A DNA stretch of 64,000 bases, taken from the NCBI GenBank assembly GCA_017654935.2, contig CM065694.1, positions 4,595,215 to 4,659,214 on the forward strand, given 5' to 3'. The position numbers were made by a program, and so were the translations under genes. Under the pieces are notes generated by a model. It made no database searches, had not been told where the DNA came from, and saw only the letters and a program-made list of their open reading frames with translations. Shown here one piece after another: positions 1-14,000 of this stretch (positions are counted from its first letter, which is position 1; the number at the start of each line of letters is the position of its first letter). The DNA comes from Phymorhynchus buccinoides. Its lineage: Eukaryota; Mollusca; Gastropoda; Neogastropoda; Raphitomidae.

Positions 1-1365
1 ACTGGGTAAATGTGTTTTGCTAGTTCAAGGAGCAGAGGGGCAAGACGAATGATGTACTGGGTAGTTTGTGTTTTGCTAGTTCAAGGAGCAGAGGGGCAAA
101 ACGAATGATGTACTGGGTAATTGTGTTTTGCTAGTTCAAGGAGCAGAGGGGCAAGACGAATGATGTACTGGGTAGTATGTGTTTTGCTAGTTCAAGGAGC
201 AGAGGGGCAATTTTGACGAATGATGTACTGGGTAGTTTGTGTTTTGCTAGTTCAAGGAGCAGAGGGGCAAGACGAATGATGTACTGGGTAGTTTGTGTTT
301 TGCTAGTTCAAGGAGCAGAGGGGCAAGACGAATGATGTACTGGGTAGTTTGTGTTTTGCTAGTTCAAGGAGCAGAGGGGCAAGACGAATGATGTACTGGG
401 TAGTTTGTGTTTTGCTAGTTCAAGGAGCAGAGGGGCAAGACGAATGATGTACTGGGTAGTTTGTGTTTTGCTAGTTCAAGGAGCAGAGGGGCAAGACGAA
501 TGATGTACTGGGTAGTTTGTGTTTTGCTAGTTCAAGGAGCAGAGGGGCAAGACGAATGATGTACTGGGTAGTTTGTGTTTTGCTAGTTCAAGGAGCAGAG
601 GGGCAAGACGAATGATGTACTGGGTAGTTTGTGTTTTGCTAGTTCAAGGAGCAGAGGGGCAAGACGAATGATGTACTGGGTAGTTTGTGTTTTGCTAGTT
701 CAAGGAGCAGAGGGGCAAGACGAATGATGTACTGGGTAGTTTGTGTTTTGCTAGTTCAAGGAGCAGAGGGGCAAGACGAATGATGTACTGGGTAGTTTGT
801 GTTTTGCTAGTTCAAGGAGCAGAGGGGCAAGACGAATGATGTACTGGGTAGTTTGTGTTTTGCTAGTTCAAGGAGCAGAGGGGCAAGACGAATGATGTAC
901 TGGGTAGTTTGTGTTTTGCTAGTTCAAGGAGCAGAGGGGCAAGACGAATGATGTACTGGGTAGTTTGTGTTTTGCTAGTTCAAGGAGCAGAGGGGCAAGA
1001 CGAATGATGTACTGGGTAGTTTGTGTTTTGCTAGTTCAAGGAGCAGAGGGGCAAGACGAATGATGTACTGGGTAGTTTGTGTTTTGCTAGTTCAAGGAGC
1101 AGAGGGGCAAGACGAATGATGTACTGGGTAGTTTGTGTTTTGCTAGTTCAAGGAGCAGAGGGGCAAGACGAATGATGTACTGGGTAGTTTGTGTTTTGCT
1201 AGTTCAAGGAGCAGAGGGGCAAGACGAATGATGTACTGGGTAGTTTGTGTTTTGCTAGTTCAAGGAGCAGAGGGGCAAGACGAATGATGTACTGGGTAGT
1301 TTGTGTTTTGCTAGTTCAAGGAGCAGAGGGGCAAGACGAATGATGCACTGGGTAGTATGCATTTT
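1..1365. repeat. 56-bp minisatellite, about 24 copies, in the intron after exon 34
   Basis: Unit begins ACTGGGTAGTTTGTG and repeats with almost no variation; copies 1-4 and the last differ slightly, the interior is nearly identical. It runs off the window start. No exon sequence recognised in the unit. Confidence 0.97.
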
Positions 1366-1371
1366 GCAAGT

Positions 1372-1617
1372 TTAACCCTTTCACCGCCAATGTTGTATTT
1401 TTGCACCACAGTGTTTTAGCACCTATGTCACTAAAAGGCATCAAATTGGGGTCTATTATCCAAAGACCCTATTGTCTTAGTTTTGGGAAGTAAGGATAGA
1501 CCCTATTTTAGATATGTCACAGAAGAATCCCCAATACTGCAGATGGATTTTATTCTCTACCCAGGTAAGTTTAATGGACATTTTTGGCTGAAATATGGCT
1601 GGCGGTGAAAGAGTTAA
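1372..1617 (+). mobile_element. piggyBac-type MITE, family TTAA-CCCTTTCACCGCC
   Basis: About 240 bp bounded by TTAA on both sides, with inverted ends CCCTTTCACCGCCA and TGGCGGTGAAAGAG. TTAA target duplication with CCC-starting ends is the mark of piggyBac elements. Non-coding. Confidence 0.85.
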
Positions 1618-1942
1618 AAACCTCTAAGTCACAGTCCTTAGTTTATCAAATGGCTGTTAAAAGTGGTTGATCATATTCTCAATGTTGGACCAATTGATAG
1701 CAAAGTGAGATAATGTCTCATCAGTTCACTTTCTACAGTATCCTTGCTGAACTTATTTTCTTTCTCTTTTGTACTACCCCCTAAAGTGCAGCAGAATCTT
1801 CAACGTGATGAAGTTGGCTGCCTATGGCGAAGAAGAAGAAGAGATAGAGTTGTATGAAAATCGAATTTCTACACAGACTCAACACAACCCCCCCCCCCCC
1901 CCCCCCCCAGACACCACCTCTCACACACAGACATCACTGTAC

Positions 1943-2088
1943 CTGACTCTTTGCGTGTTCTAGCTGTTGCCGACACTCCTCTACACGTTTCTGGGCCTCT
2001 GCATACTCCTCTTTGGCCTGAACCTGTCGCGTCTTTAGCGTGGCCTCACGCATCTTGTCAAACTCTGCGTCGTAGTCATCATACTCCT
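1943..2088 (-). CDS. Exon 34, stalk coiled coil 1
   Basis: 146 nt, phase 1 to 0, residues 1540-1588. Continues the acidic insert ([11 protein letters not shown]) and then a charged helix ([20 protein letters not shown]) typical of CC1. Last exon visible; the remaining stalk, microtubule-binding tip and AAA5-6 lie beyond position 1. Confidence 0.92.
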
Positions 2089-5000
2089 CTGCAAAAGTGC
2101 AGTGCAATTTGAGAGTCAATAATTCTGTACAATTGCGTATCTTGTCAAACTAAGCATTCCAGTCATCATACTCCTGTGCAAAAGTTCAGTACAGTTTGAG
2201 AAAGTCAATATATACGTGTGTCTTGTCAAACTCGGCATCATATTCATCATACTACTTTGTAAAACATTGGCATAACTTGTAAGTGCATGCGTGAATATGT
2301 ACAAATGTGTACCTTGTCAAACTCAGCATCATTTTCATCAAACTCTTGTGGAAAAGTTCAACACAATGTCTAAATACATGCATCAATATATTATGTCTTA
2401 TTAGCATCAAAGTAATCAAAAAGGTCTGTGAAAGAACATCTCCATAATTTGTGAGAGTGAGTCTGAATGTTTAGGAGAATGTGTGGAGTTGTTGGTATTA
2501 ATCTTCTTGTCTAGTGCTTATTTCTATACGTGTATCAATAAAGAACCATTTGAACATGTCAGCATATCTAGACCACTCTCTCAGGTCATCTGAGTTGTCA
2601 GCTAACAAAGTAACTTTAACTCTTCTAGCGCAAGGTATTTTTTGACTTTCTTGATCGTCCGTTGCATCTCAACCGACAAGAGGGGAGTAACTATTTTTTT
2701 CGAGAGTGCGTGCGTTGCTTCAATAGAAGAAACAGTGACATAACCTCTAAAAGCAGACAAACACATGGTAGGGTGCTTGGCAATGGATGCCTTTGCATTT
2801 GGTGGGAGCATAGAGTGATGTCTCCCATGGTACTAAAAGAGTTTATAAATAATATAATATTGCAAAACCGCACCATTATGGACTTATGTAAATCGACATA
2901 AGCATACCCCCCCCCACCAACACACACATATACTCTTCTCATCCCACCCTCTCCCCTACTCACCCTCCTTCAACAGCTCATCCTCTTCCTCCTCCTCCGA
3001 CTCAAACTCGGTCAAGTGGAGATAAGCGTCCAGCGACTTGCTCAGGCCGACCTTGGCCTTCAGCTTTTCCAAGGCCGTGGCCTTGTTGGTGAGCCGGGTC
3101 AAGAGGTCGGCCGTGTTCCTGCAGGCATCCTCGTAATTGCCGGTGATGGTCTTGATGGCCTTCTTCATCACTTTGGCGTCCGTGCGCGTCTTGTCCAAAG
3201 TGGTCAACACTTTCCTGCCAGGGAAATAATAATAATGAGGAAAATTTATATAGCGCCCATCCTACTATGTAGGCTACAGGGCGCTTTACACATAATTGAA
3301 ATGGAATAAAAACATGAGACAAAAATCCAATAACATGAGCAGACAAAACAATGCTGTGACTACTACTACTACTACTTATAATAGACCCAATACACGCATG
3401 CATTGTCACACATTTCGCAAGCATGAAATACAGTATATATTCACAACATACACACATAAACAACACACACATAACCAGCACACACACACACACACACACC
3501 ATGCATACATACACTCAGATAGGGGCTTACATGAACGCATCACACACACACACACACAACACAAACATGTGCACACACACATACACCACACACACACGTG
3601 CACATACACATACACACACTAAATAGAAATTTAGAACTTCTACTTACAATGTTGCAATAGTCCCCCCCTCCCCCCTGTGGGGATACCTGGGGGGGGGGGG
3701 GGGGTGTCTTTTGTATAAATAGTTCCTCCACCTTCTGGAAGTTCTGTGCTTGTAACTTCCTTTAATCTGCCACTCTCGTTGACTCTGTCTTTTCCCTTTG
3801 CTTACTGTCATCTACTATCTTTCTCCTGCCTTTTTTCACGAAACACTTTCAAAAACATTTCCTCCAGCCGAAGTCCGACTTGCTGGGCCTCTAACTATTT
3901 CTTAGTTAGGTGCATAACGGCAGCATGACGCATCTGTGCTCATAATTGACAGGAAACTGTCTGAGCGATCGAAGAAGAAGAAGAAGAATGTTGCAATAGA
4001 TATTGGATTTTTTTGTGATTAAAAATAATTTTTGTCTTCCGTGCTATGTCCAACAATTATTTTTTTTCTCAACGCGTTTTGACTTAAAAGTTTAAACCAA
4101 GCAGAACGAGAGCATGCATGTTGTATGAGAAATAGTGAAGGATCATTTTCTTAGATATGGTTATGGGAAAATGGTGCTAAACTTATTGTTTACAACAGAC
4201 ACGTTAAACCCAATGGCAACGAAAAAGTTGTCATTTGGTCAAAATTTACCACCACCCTTTTCCTTCCTCGTCAGACACAAAAATCACATGCCAAAAAAAA
4301 TTAAAATAAATAAATTGGGTGGCGCGCCTCTGGCTGCGACACGCTCTCCAGGTGGGAGCAACCTGAATTTCAGAGACGCCTCTGTGACTATAAAGTACCT
4401 AATACAGTGTAGTTTGTATTTGGTGTACACGGTACACTAATTCCCCTCATTCTAGCTCCTTTCAGTTTTCCACAGAGAACTATTTGTTTCAAGTTATTTC
4501 TTTTGCCAGAGGCAAATATTCTTATCATTGATTTTGGTTAGGGATAGGAAAAGACCTTACAAGTGGCATGCCACCATAAAACAATGTAAGCCTAATGGAT
4601 AAAACACTTTAAATTGGTTTATGCTGGTGACGAGTGTTAACAAAAGGCGTGAACGGAAAGGAGCTGAGAAAAGCTGCTGTGTGTACTGACTTGAGCTGCT
4701 CCACGGCCTCTGTGCGTTCCTGGGCCTTGGAGGTGTAGAGGTACTTGAAGCACTCCATGAAGCGGCGGTAAGTGACGGGACCCACATACACCTCGTTCTT
4801 TGCCATGCTGCCCCTGTCTCGGTGCCTTTGTCTGGTGGGGAAAACAGGAAAATAAATGCTATGTTGATATAAAAGGCAAGTGGTCCTTTAACTAAACTGC
4901 AGTCAGAAAGATACAAGAGATAGGAGCTGGTACAGAAAGACCAACCAAGGTTGGGGAGTCTTCTTTGATGTTAAACGACCCTCCGTGTATTTCATCACGA

Positions 5001-8000
5001 CTTCACCCCAATGCCTTATCTGCGCTGACCTGTCCTCTCTCTCATCCCTTGCTTGACACATTCCTGGAGGACGGTCTTAACCCTTTTGCCGCCAGACATT
5101 TGTCAGCCCAAAAATACCATTTAAGTTACCTGGGTACAGAAAAAAATATGTAATATTGCAAAGTCCTTTGTGACATGTATAATATTAGGCCTATCCTTAA
5201 CTCCCAAATTTATGAAAATAGGGTCTTCAAATAATAGGCCCTGATTTGATGCCTTTTAGTGATAGGGGTGTTAAGCCATTGTGGTGCAAAAATGTGACAT
5301 TGGCAGTGAAAGGGTTAAAGTAGGGCAGGTTAGAAACTAGTCCACACTTCCTTCTGAACCCACTTTCTTCATATTCCATACCCCACCACCTCTCCTTATC
5401 CTCTACTATGCACATTACCCTCTCCAATGACTTACTTCACGCTTTCCTGCAGGATGGTCCGAAAGTAGGGCAGGTTAGGAACTCTGACAGTCCACACTTC
5501 AAAGCTGATCCTTCTGAACTCACTTTCTTCCTATTCCATACCCACCCACCCCTTATCCGCTAGGCACATTGACCTGTGCCCTCTCCCATGACTTACTTGA
5601 CGCGTTCCTGCTGAATGGACCGAAAGTAGGGCAGGTTAGGAACTCTGACAGTCCACACTTCCAAGCTGATCCTTCTGAACCCACGCACCCCTTATCCGCC
5701 AGGCATATTGACCTGTGCCCTCTCCAATGACTTACTTGACGCGTTCCTGCAGGATGGTCTTGGAGTAGGGCAGGTTGGGGACCTTGACGGTCTGCACCTT
5801 GAGCTGGTCCTTCTTCTTGTCGTGCACCTTGACGGTGCTCAGGGTCACCTCAGGGTTCAGGTCCCCTGCCCAGGGCAGCTGCTTGCAGTCTCTCAGCACA
5901 AAGCTGTGGATGTTGGCCAGGCACGTCGTGATGCTGTCCCTGCAGTGAACATATGGTCATAATGGATAAGGTACAGCTGCTTGCAGTCCCTCAGCACGAA
6001 GCTGTGGATGTTGGCCAGGCACGTTGTGATGCTGTCCCTGTAGTGAACATATGGCCATAATGGGTAAGGTACAGCTGCTTGCAGTCCCTCAGCACGAAGC
6101 TGTGGATGTTGGCCAGGCACGTTGTGATGCTGTCCCTGCAGTGAACAAAGTTAACCTCAGTCTTCTGCTTTCCCATGCCATATGGCCATAATGGGTAAGG
6201 TACAGCTGCTTGCAGTCCCTCAGCACGAAACTGTGGATGTTGGCCAGGCACATCGTGATGCTGTCCCTGCAGTGGACAAAGCTAACTATAGTCTTCTTCT
6301 TCTGTGGTCCAAGGCCATATGGACATAATGGGTAAGGTACATATGTGTCCGGATTTCAGTTTTCACTGATCTCCCCGCTTGAGTACAGCCGACATATTCT
6401 GATTTCGGAGGAGCTCAAAGAAGAAAAAAAGGTAATTCATCATCCATGAAACTTCCTGTGAGAGCGCAAGGAAATTTGGGCAGTAAATAAGAAGAAATGC
6501 TAATGAACAAAACATACAATATTTTATTTTTATGGACTACAAGGCTGTGTGCACATTTACAAAAACGTCCGTGCGGAAATCCATCAGCAATCCGTAAAAA
6601 TAATAATCTGGAAGAAAGAAATATGAAGGAGTGTGCACATTACACGCAGAAACCCATCCGCACATCCCATCCAGTTCTTACTTTTGTTTGTAAATGTGCA
6701 GACCCTAAAATGATACATTTGTTCAAGACTGAGACCCCAGCATCTTACAATACAGTAATAAACTGTTATAACAAAATCAGAATTTGTGTACAATTTGGGG
6801 GGGTGCCTAGGTACCCGTAACTATGGTAAGCATCAAAACTGCTGACTGCAGACGGACCTGAGGTCCTCGAACTCCTGTGTCAGCTGGTGCTTGGCGATGA
6901 AGTAGGAGGCCTCTCCCAGCAGGGTTTCCTGGGGCCAGTCGCACAGCCAGTTGATCTGACAGCCGCTCAGCAGACCGGGGTACTTGCTGTGGACACACAA
7001 AACAAACACCACGGGGCTTACGTTTTCATCCTACACATGCCAAAGACGGGCATGCATGTCACACATGCCAAAGACGGGCATGCATGTCACACATGCCAAA
7101 GACGGGCATGCATGTCACACATGCCAAAGACGGGCATGCATGTCACACATGCCAAAGACGCCAAAGACGGGCATGCATGTCACACATGCCAAAGACGGGC
7201 ATGCATGTCACACATGCCAAAGACGGGCATGCATGTCACACATGCCAAAGACGGGCATGCATGTCACACATGCCAAAGACGGGCATGCATGTCACACATG
7301 CCAAAGATGGGCATGCATGTCACACATGCCAAAGACGGGCATGCATGTCACACATGCCAAAGACGGGCATGCATGTCACACAAGCCAAAGACGGGCATGC
7401 ATGTCACACAAGCCAAATACACAGCATCAGATCAAGGGCAGAGAGAAAAATGTTCTCTCACCACATCGTGAAAAATCAGACGGGCAAAATGTTTTAAGAA
7501 TTAGTCTTTTACAATAATCTTTTCAAATATTACAAGAACTTGGGCACTTGCAGGAACACAAATTCAAAGCTAAAATCTTCATAAATAATTCTGATCTGGT
7601 GGTTCGAAGAGTGTGGCAAGAGCAAGGACAACAGAAGGCGATGGAAAGGGAACAGTGTAGAGCAACAGTAGAAAGGGAACAGTGTAGAGCAACAGTAGAA
7701 AGGGAACAGTGTAGAGCAACAGTAGAAAGGGAACAGTGTAGAGCAACAGTAGAAAGGGAACAGTGTAGAGCAACAGTAGAAAGGGAACAGTGTAGAGCAA
7801 CAGTAGAAAGGGAACAGTGTAGAGCAACAGTAGAAAGGGAACAGTGTAGAGCAACAGTAGAAAGGGAACAGTGTAGAGCAACAGTAGAAAGTGGAAAATA
7901 AGAAGCGTGAACTGACTTGTAGACTTTCTGCAGAAGTTGGCTGGACGGCTGCATGCAGAGCATAATGTGCAGGTCGCTCTTGACCCGTGATGAAAACATG

Positions 8001-11000
8001 ATACAAACATACTTCTTCTTCTTCTGCGTTCCCAGGCCATATGGCCATAATGGGTAAGGTACATACGTGTCCGGTTTTCAGTTTTCACTGGCCTCCCCGC
8101 TGCGTACAGCCGACACATTCCGATTTCGGAGGAGCTCAAAGGAGAAACGTTAATTGGAAGATTTTTTTGAAAAAGGCAAGAGAATGGGCCAATAAGTCAG
8201 AAAGATAGTAGATGATAGAAAGCAAAGGGAAAAGGCAGAGTCAAAGAGAGTGGCAGAGTAGTGGAAGTTACAAGCACAGAACTTCCAGACGGTGGGGGAA
8301 CTATTTTTACGAAAGGCCCTCCGGTATCCCCACAAGGAGACAAGCATACAACAAGTGCATAAACTTAACCTTAGTGAAAGGTAAACCACGGACTGACTTG
8401 TAGGCATTGCGCAGAAGGTGGCTGGAGGGCTGCATGCAGAGGATGATGTGCAGGTTGCTCTTGACCCGAGACACAAAGAACTTCATGGGGTCCATGGACG
8501 AGCTGGGGAACTCCCGCTTCATGGCTGGGTGGATGGCCTGCCAACATCAACAGATAATCAATTGAATTCAGTGCAATTCACAATATCTTATGACGACAAC
8601 TTCATGGGGTCAATGGACGAACTGGGGAACTCCTGCTTCATGGCTGGGTGGATGGCCTGCCAACATCAACAGATAATCAATTCGATTCAGTGCAATTCAC
8701 AATATCTTACGACAACCTCATGGGGTCCATGGACAAGCTGGGGAACTCCTGCTTCATGGCTGGGTGGATGGCCTGCCAACATCAACAGATAATCAATTCA
8801 ATTCAGTGCAATTAACAATATCTTACGACAACCTCATGGGGTCCATGGACAAGCTGGGGAACTCCTGCTTCATGGCTGGGTGGATGGCCTGCCAACATCA
8901 ACAGATAATCAATTTGATTCAGTGCAATTCACAATATCTTACGACAACCTCATGGGGTCAATGGATGAGCTGGGGAACTCCTGCTTCATGGCTGGGTGGA
9001 TGGCCTGCCAACATCAACAGATAATCAATTTGATTCAGTGCAATTCACAATATCTTACAACAACCTCATGGGGTCAATGGATGAGCTGGGGAACTCCTGC
9101 TTCATGGCTGGGTGGATGGCCTGCCAACATCAACAGATAATCAATTCAATTCAGTGCAATTTATAATACATCTTACAACTGGGGGACTCCTGTTTCATGG
9201 CTGAATGGGTGACCTGGCAACATAGCCATTTAAATTAGTCCAATTCAATGCAATTCACTTCACGGTTGTTTAATGACAAAACAATGAAAGAACTTCTTAG
9301 GGTCTATACATTATCTAGGGAACTTCTTAGGGTCTATACATTATCTAGGGAACTTCTTAGGGTCTATACATTATCTAGGGAACTCATTCTTTGTGGCTGG
9401 ATGTGTGGCCTGGCAACATAGCCACCTATTACGGTATTTTACTGACTACAAGGCGCACCCCCCAAATTTTGTTATCATAGTTTTTCTTACTATATTATCA
9501 GTCACATTATAAGGCGCAGGGGTCTCAGTCTAAGAAAAAAGTATCGCCTTATAGTCCATAAAATACGGTAATTCCACTCTGTTCAATTTAATTCAAACAC
9601 TTTACAGTTGAATAATAACACACAAAAATTCATTGGGTTCACTGGGTAAATGGGAAATGCTCGCTTCATGGCCGAGTGAATGGCTGGTAATGTGTCCACC
9701 AATCTCTAAAGCAATTCACTTGACTTCACTTTCCATTCAATTAAAAAACTTTGCTTTTATTTTTGTTATACAACACAGCGAAATTCACCAGGTCCATGAG
9801 AGAAAAAAAACCATTGTAAAAAAAGATGGGAGGTGTGGTGTGGGGGGGGTGCATGTAGTAGACCCCCTCCTCATAAACTTAACCCTCACCTTATCCCTTT
9901 ACCAATACATCTTATTAAACAAACCTTCGGGACTTTCCTGGTATTGCAGTACCTCCAGGATCGTCCCACTATCTTTATAGTTATTAATGTTCCATATGCG
10001 CCTGTTCCAGGCCGGATGACGTTAAACGAACTTTCATCATCCCTTTACCAATGGCCTAAAACATCTGAAGCAACTGACCAGTAACAGCCCGTCCATCTCA
10101 TCGTTGGAGAAGAGGTGGGGGTACTCTCCGCTGACCAGCAAGCTGTTGATGGCGTCCAGATATACGTTGTCCGTCAGGTCACGAGACTGAAACAACATGG
10201 TACACTTTTAAAAATACTGCTATCAGCGATAGATTATATTAAGATTCAGAAACTCATAACGTTTTTTACCCTTTCATTACATTACCTATGATGAGCTGTT
10301 GATGTTTGTTTTCTTTTTCTTCTTATGTTTGCCCTAATTTGCTCTGAGTTCATTTATATACATGTATGTTGATGGTAGAAAGAGTGAGTGAAAGCAGGAA
10401 TTGTGGAATGAATGAAAAGGAATAAAAATTGTTGAATTAAAAAAACAAAACATTGTACACCTTTAACCCTTTCATCGCCAACGTTGCATTTATGCACCAC
10501 AATGGTTTAACACCCATGTCACTAAAAGGCATCAAATCAGGGCCTGTTATCCACCGTTGCTGAATTTTGGGAGGTGCACCACAATAATGTTAACATGTCA
10601 CAGAGGAGTTCACTAATTGGCATCAAATCAATTCTCTGTTATCCAACGTTGCAGTTTTTGCTGAACAATGGTTTGGCGGCCATGTCACTAAAAGGCATAC
10701 AATAAAGAGTCTGTCATAACAACCCTTCATTTGATCGCGACCACAATGAGTTTAACACTACATGGGGTGATCCAAAAGTCTTGACAGTTGGCCTGTTATA
10801 TTGCATCTGCAATTTATGTACACAAAAAAAAGTAAGATGTCAAATAAAAGCATGGCCTCAGGGCCTATTTGCTTGCATACGCCTATGAATGATGTCACAA
10901 TATTTCATCACCTATGTCACTGAAAAGGCATCAAAACAGTGGCCTGAAAAACATGGTTCCAAATCCTGCACCACAATGGTTTTATGTTTTTACAATGTTC

Positions 11001-14000
11001 ACTTGGAAAGACTCCAATCAAATTTATCCAACGTTGCATTTCTGTGCACGGGGACCAGTGGTTTAACACCCATGTCACTGCAAATGGCATCAAACCATTT
11101 CCTGTTATCCAAAGCTGACATTTAGCACCACAATGGTTTAACGTCCATGTCACCAGGAAAGAGCACAATATCCTGCTTCTAAAGAAAGCCATTGAAGAGA
11201 ACCAACATTTTACAATTTCGGGAGATAAGTGAAACACATGGGCCTTCATATTATACAGTCAACGGATCCTGCGTCAAGATTGCAGATAAAAAAAAATTCT
11301 CTACCCAAATGGGTAACACCTGTTTTTGATGACAAAAGAAGCAGAGGGTTTTGGCGGCGAAATTGCTTAAAGGCTACAATAAAGAGTCTTCATAACAGAC
11401 CCTTCATTTGATCACCGATACGTCGAGTTGCCTGCCTATAGAAATATGTCTTCCTTTATTCATTCTGAGTTAGATCATTTTGACAAGTAACCATCAAAGT
11501 GTTTGTTTATTTGTTCATAGACTACCTCTCCCCCGTCTATTCTCTCCCACCCCTTCCTTTCTTTCAGTCCCTCAAGAGAGCACAAAAAACTACAGCTGAA
11601 CTTTTCTGTAACTGGGTTACTTTATTAGGTATTAGGTATTAGCAAAACAATGCTATAGTCACATAGGTGTCTCAATGAAAGGTCGGGTTGACCCATCTGG
11701 AGAAGAGCGTCGCAGCCAGAGTTCTTCCACATCCACCTTACAGTTTTTTTTTGTGCATGCGACTTTTGGTTTGTGACTGATGAGGAAGGAAAACCTCTCT
11801 GGCAAGAAGTTTTCAAATTTTGACCAAATGAAAAGCGGTGAAATCACAGCTGGACACCATACGTCTGCTGGAGTATCAAAATGAGCACTTGGCTGACCCG
11901 ACTCAACTTTTATCGTCTCATCCGAAAGGGACTAAAGAAATGGTTTTTTTTTACAAAAAAGTAAAAAGCAACGTCAATCACACCAACTCACAATAAACAA
12001 CAGAGGGATGATCTTGCCCTTGACTCAATGAGGCAGGAGGAAAATCAAAGTCACCAAGCAATACAACTTGCCCTTGACTCAATGAGGCAGGTGGAAAATC
12101 AAAGTCACCAAGCAATACAACTTGCCCTTGACTCAATGAGGCAGGTGGAAAATCAAAGTCACCAAGCAATACAACTTGCCCTTGACTCAATGAGGCATTA
12201 GGAAAATCAAAGTCACCAAGCAATACAACTTGCCCTTGACTCAATGAGGCAGGAGGAAAATCAAAGTCACCAAGCAATACAACTTGCCCTTGACTCAATG
12301 AGGCAGGAGGAAAATCAAAGTCACCAAGCAATACAACTTGCCCTTGACTCAATGAGGCAGGAGGAAAATCAAAGTCACCAAGCAATACAACTTGCCCTTG
12401 ACTCAATGAGGCAGGAGGAAAATCAAAGTCACCAAGCAATACAACTTGCCCTTGACTCAATGAGGCAGTGGGAAAATCAAAGTCACCAAGCAATACAACT
12501 TGCCCTTGACTCAATGAGGCTCTGGAAAATCAAAGTCACCAAGCAATACAACTTGCCCTTGACTCAATGAGGCAGCTGGAAAATCAAAGTCACCAAGCAA
12601 TACAACTTGCCCTTGACTCAATGAGGCAGGAGGAAAATCAAAGTCACCAAGCAATACAACTTGCCCTTGACTCAATGAGGCAGTGGGAAAATCAAAGTCA
12701 CCAAGCAATACAACTTGCCCTTGACTCAATGAGGCAGGAGGAAAATCAAAGTCACCAAGCAATGCGTAGATACTCCATGAGGGGGAGCTGGACGACCCTG
12801 CCCCCTACAACTTGCCCTGACTCAATGAGGCAGGAGGAAAATCAAAGTCACCAAGCAATACAACTTGCCCTGGACGACCCTGACTCCCAATGAGGCAGGG
12901 GTGGAAAATCAAAGTCACCAAGCAATACAACTTGCCCTTGACTCAATGAGGCAGGAGGAAAATACCCACAGGGCAGTGGGTGGATGCGTAGTGACTCAAT
13001 GAGGGGGAGCTGGAAATCCCTGCCCCCACCACTCCCATGGGAGTACACAGGGCAGTGGGTGGAACACAGCTGGACGACCCTGCCCCCTCCACATGGGAGT
13101 ACCCACAGGGCAGTGGGTGGATGCGTAGTGCCTCCATGCGGGGAGCTGGACGACCCTGCCCCCTCCACTAATCTCTTCCCATGGGAATACCCGCAGGGTG
13201 TGTGTGTGTGTCAGTGTGTGTGTGTCTTTCAGTACAAATAGTTTCCCCACCTTCTAGAAATTATGTGCTTGTAACTTCCTCCTTTTCCCCTTTGCTAACT
13301 GTTATCTACCTTACTGAACGAAATTTGAAACTTAACGTCCTCTTGACCCGAAGGGCACATGTGGGACATTGTTAACTGTGAATGTGGGGCATTTTCTACC
13401 TTACTGGTCCATTCTTCTGCCTTTGTTCTAGAAATTGTTACGAAGATTTTCTCCAGCCAAAGACGGACATACTGGGCCTATTTCTTGTGGGGTTTTTTTT
13501 TGCTGTCCCATCTTCTGGGCTGTACAGTGGTGTTGCTCCCACGCCGCTCATTCCGAGTCCCAATTCGCAGCCACACCTCCACATGTTCAGGTCGCAGAAT
13601 CCGAGACCAGCAGTCCAAGAGGAGTGAATCTATGTTAGGCCGTCAGGAGGCAACCAACCGAGGAGACACTGAGTCACTTCGGTGGAGTTCAGCGGAGCCT
13701 GTTCAGGACACCACCTCCTAAGCCCCCTACTGACGACACTATTCTCTTAGTCATGGAGCTGGGCCTATTTCTTAGTTAGGCGCATAACAGCAGCATGAAT
13801 AATCAGCGCTCATATGACTGATAACTGTCTGAGCAATCCAAAACAAAACAAAAAGAGAGAGAGAAAGAAAGACTCGTATGACTGGAAACTGTCAGAGCAA
13901 TCCAAAAAAAAAAAAAAAAAAAAAAAAAGAGAGAGAAAGACGCAGTTACACAATTCCATCCACTCACAGTGAACATGAGAGTGATGATCTTGCCCTCAGA

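Noticed and set aside
6887..7517. Long plus-strand ORFs of [11 protein letters not shown] repeats
   Set aside because: Translation of a 28-bp minisatellite in all frames; no non-repeat coding sequence.
7523..8139. Overlapping ORFs of 158-186 codons on both strands
   Set aside because: 27-bp period is a multiple of three, so every frame stays open; only the exon 29 copy inside is gene-derived.
11978..12893. ORFs of [17 protein letters not shown] repeats
   Set aside because: 54-bp minisatellite; the repeats show no splice-site context and no match to dynein.
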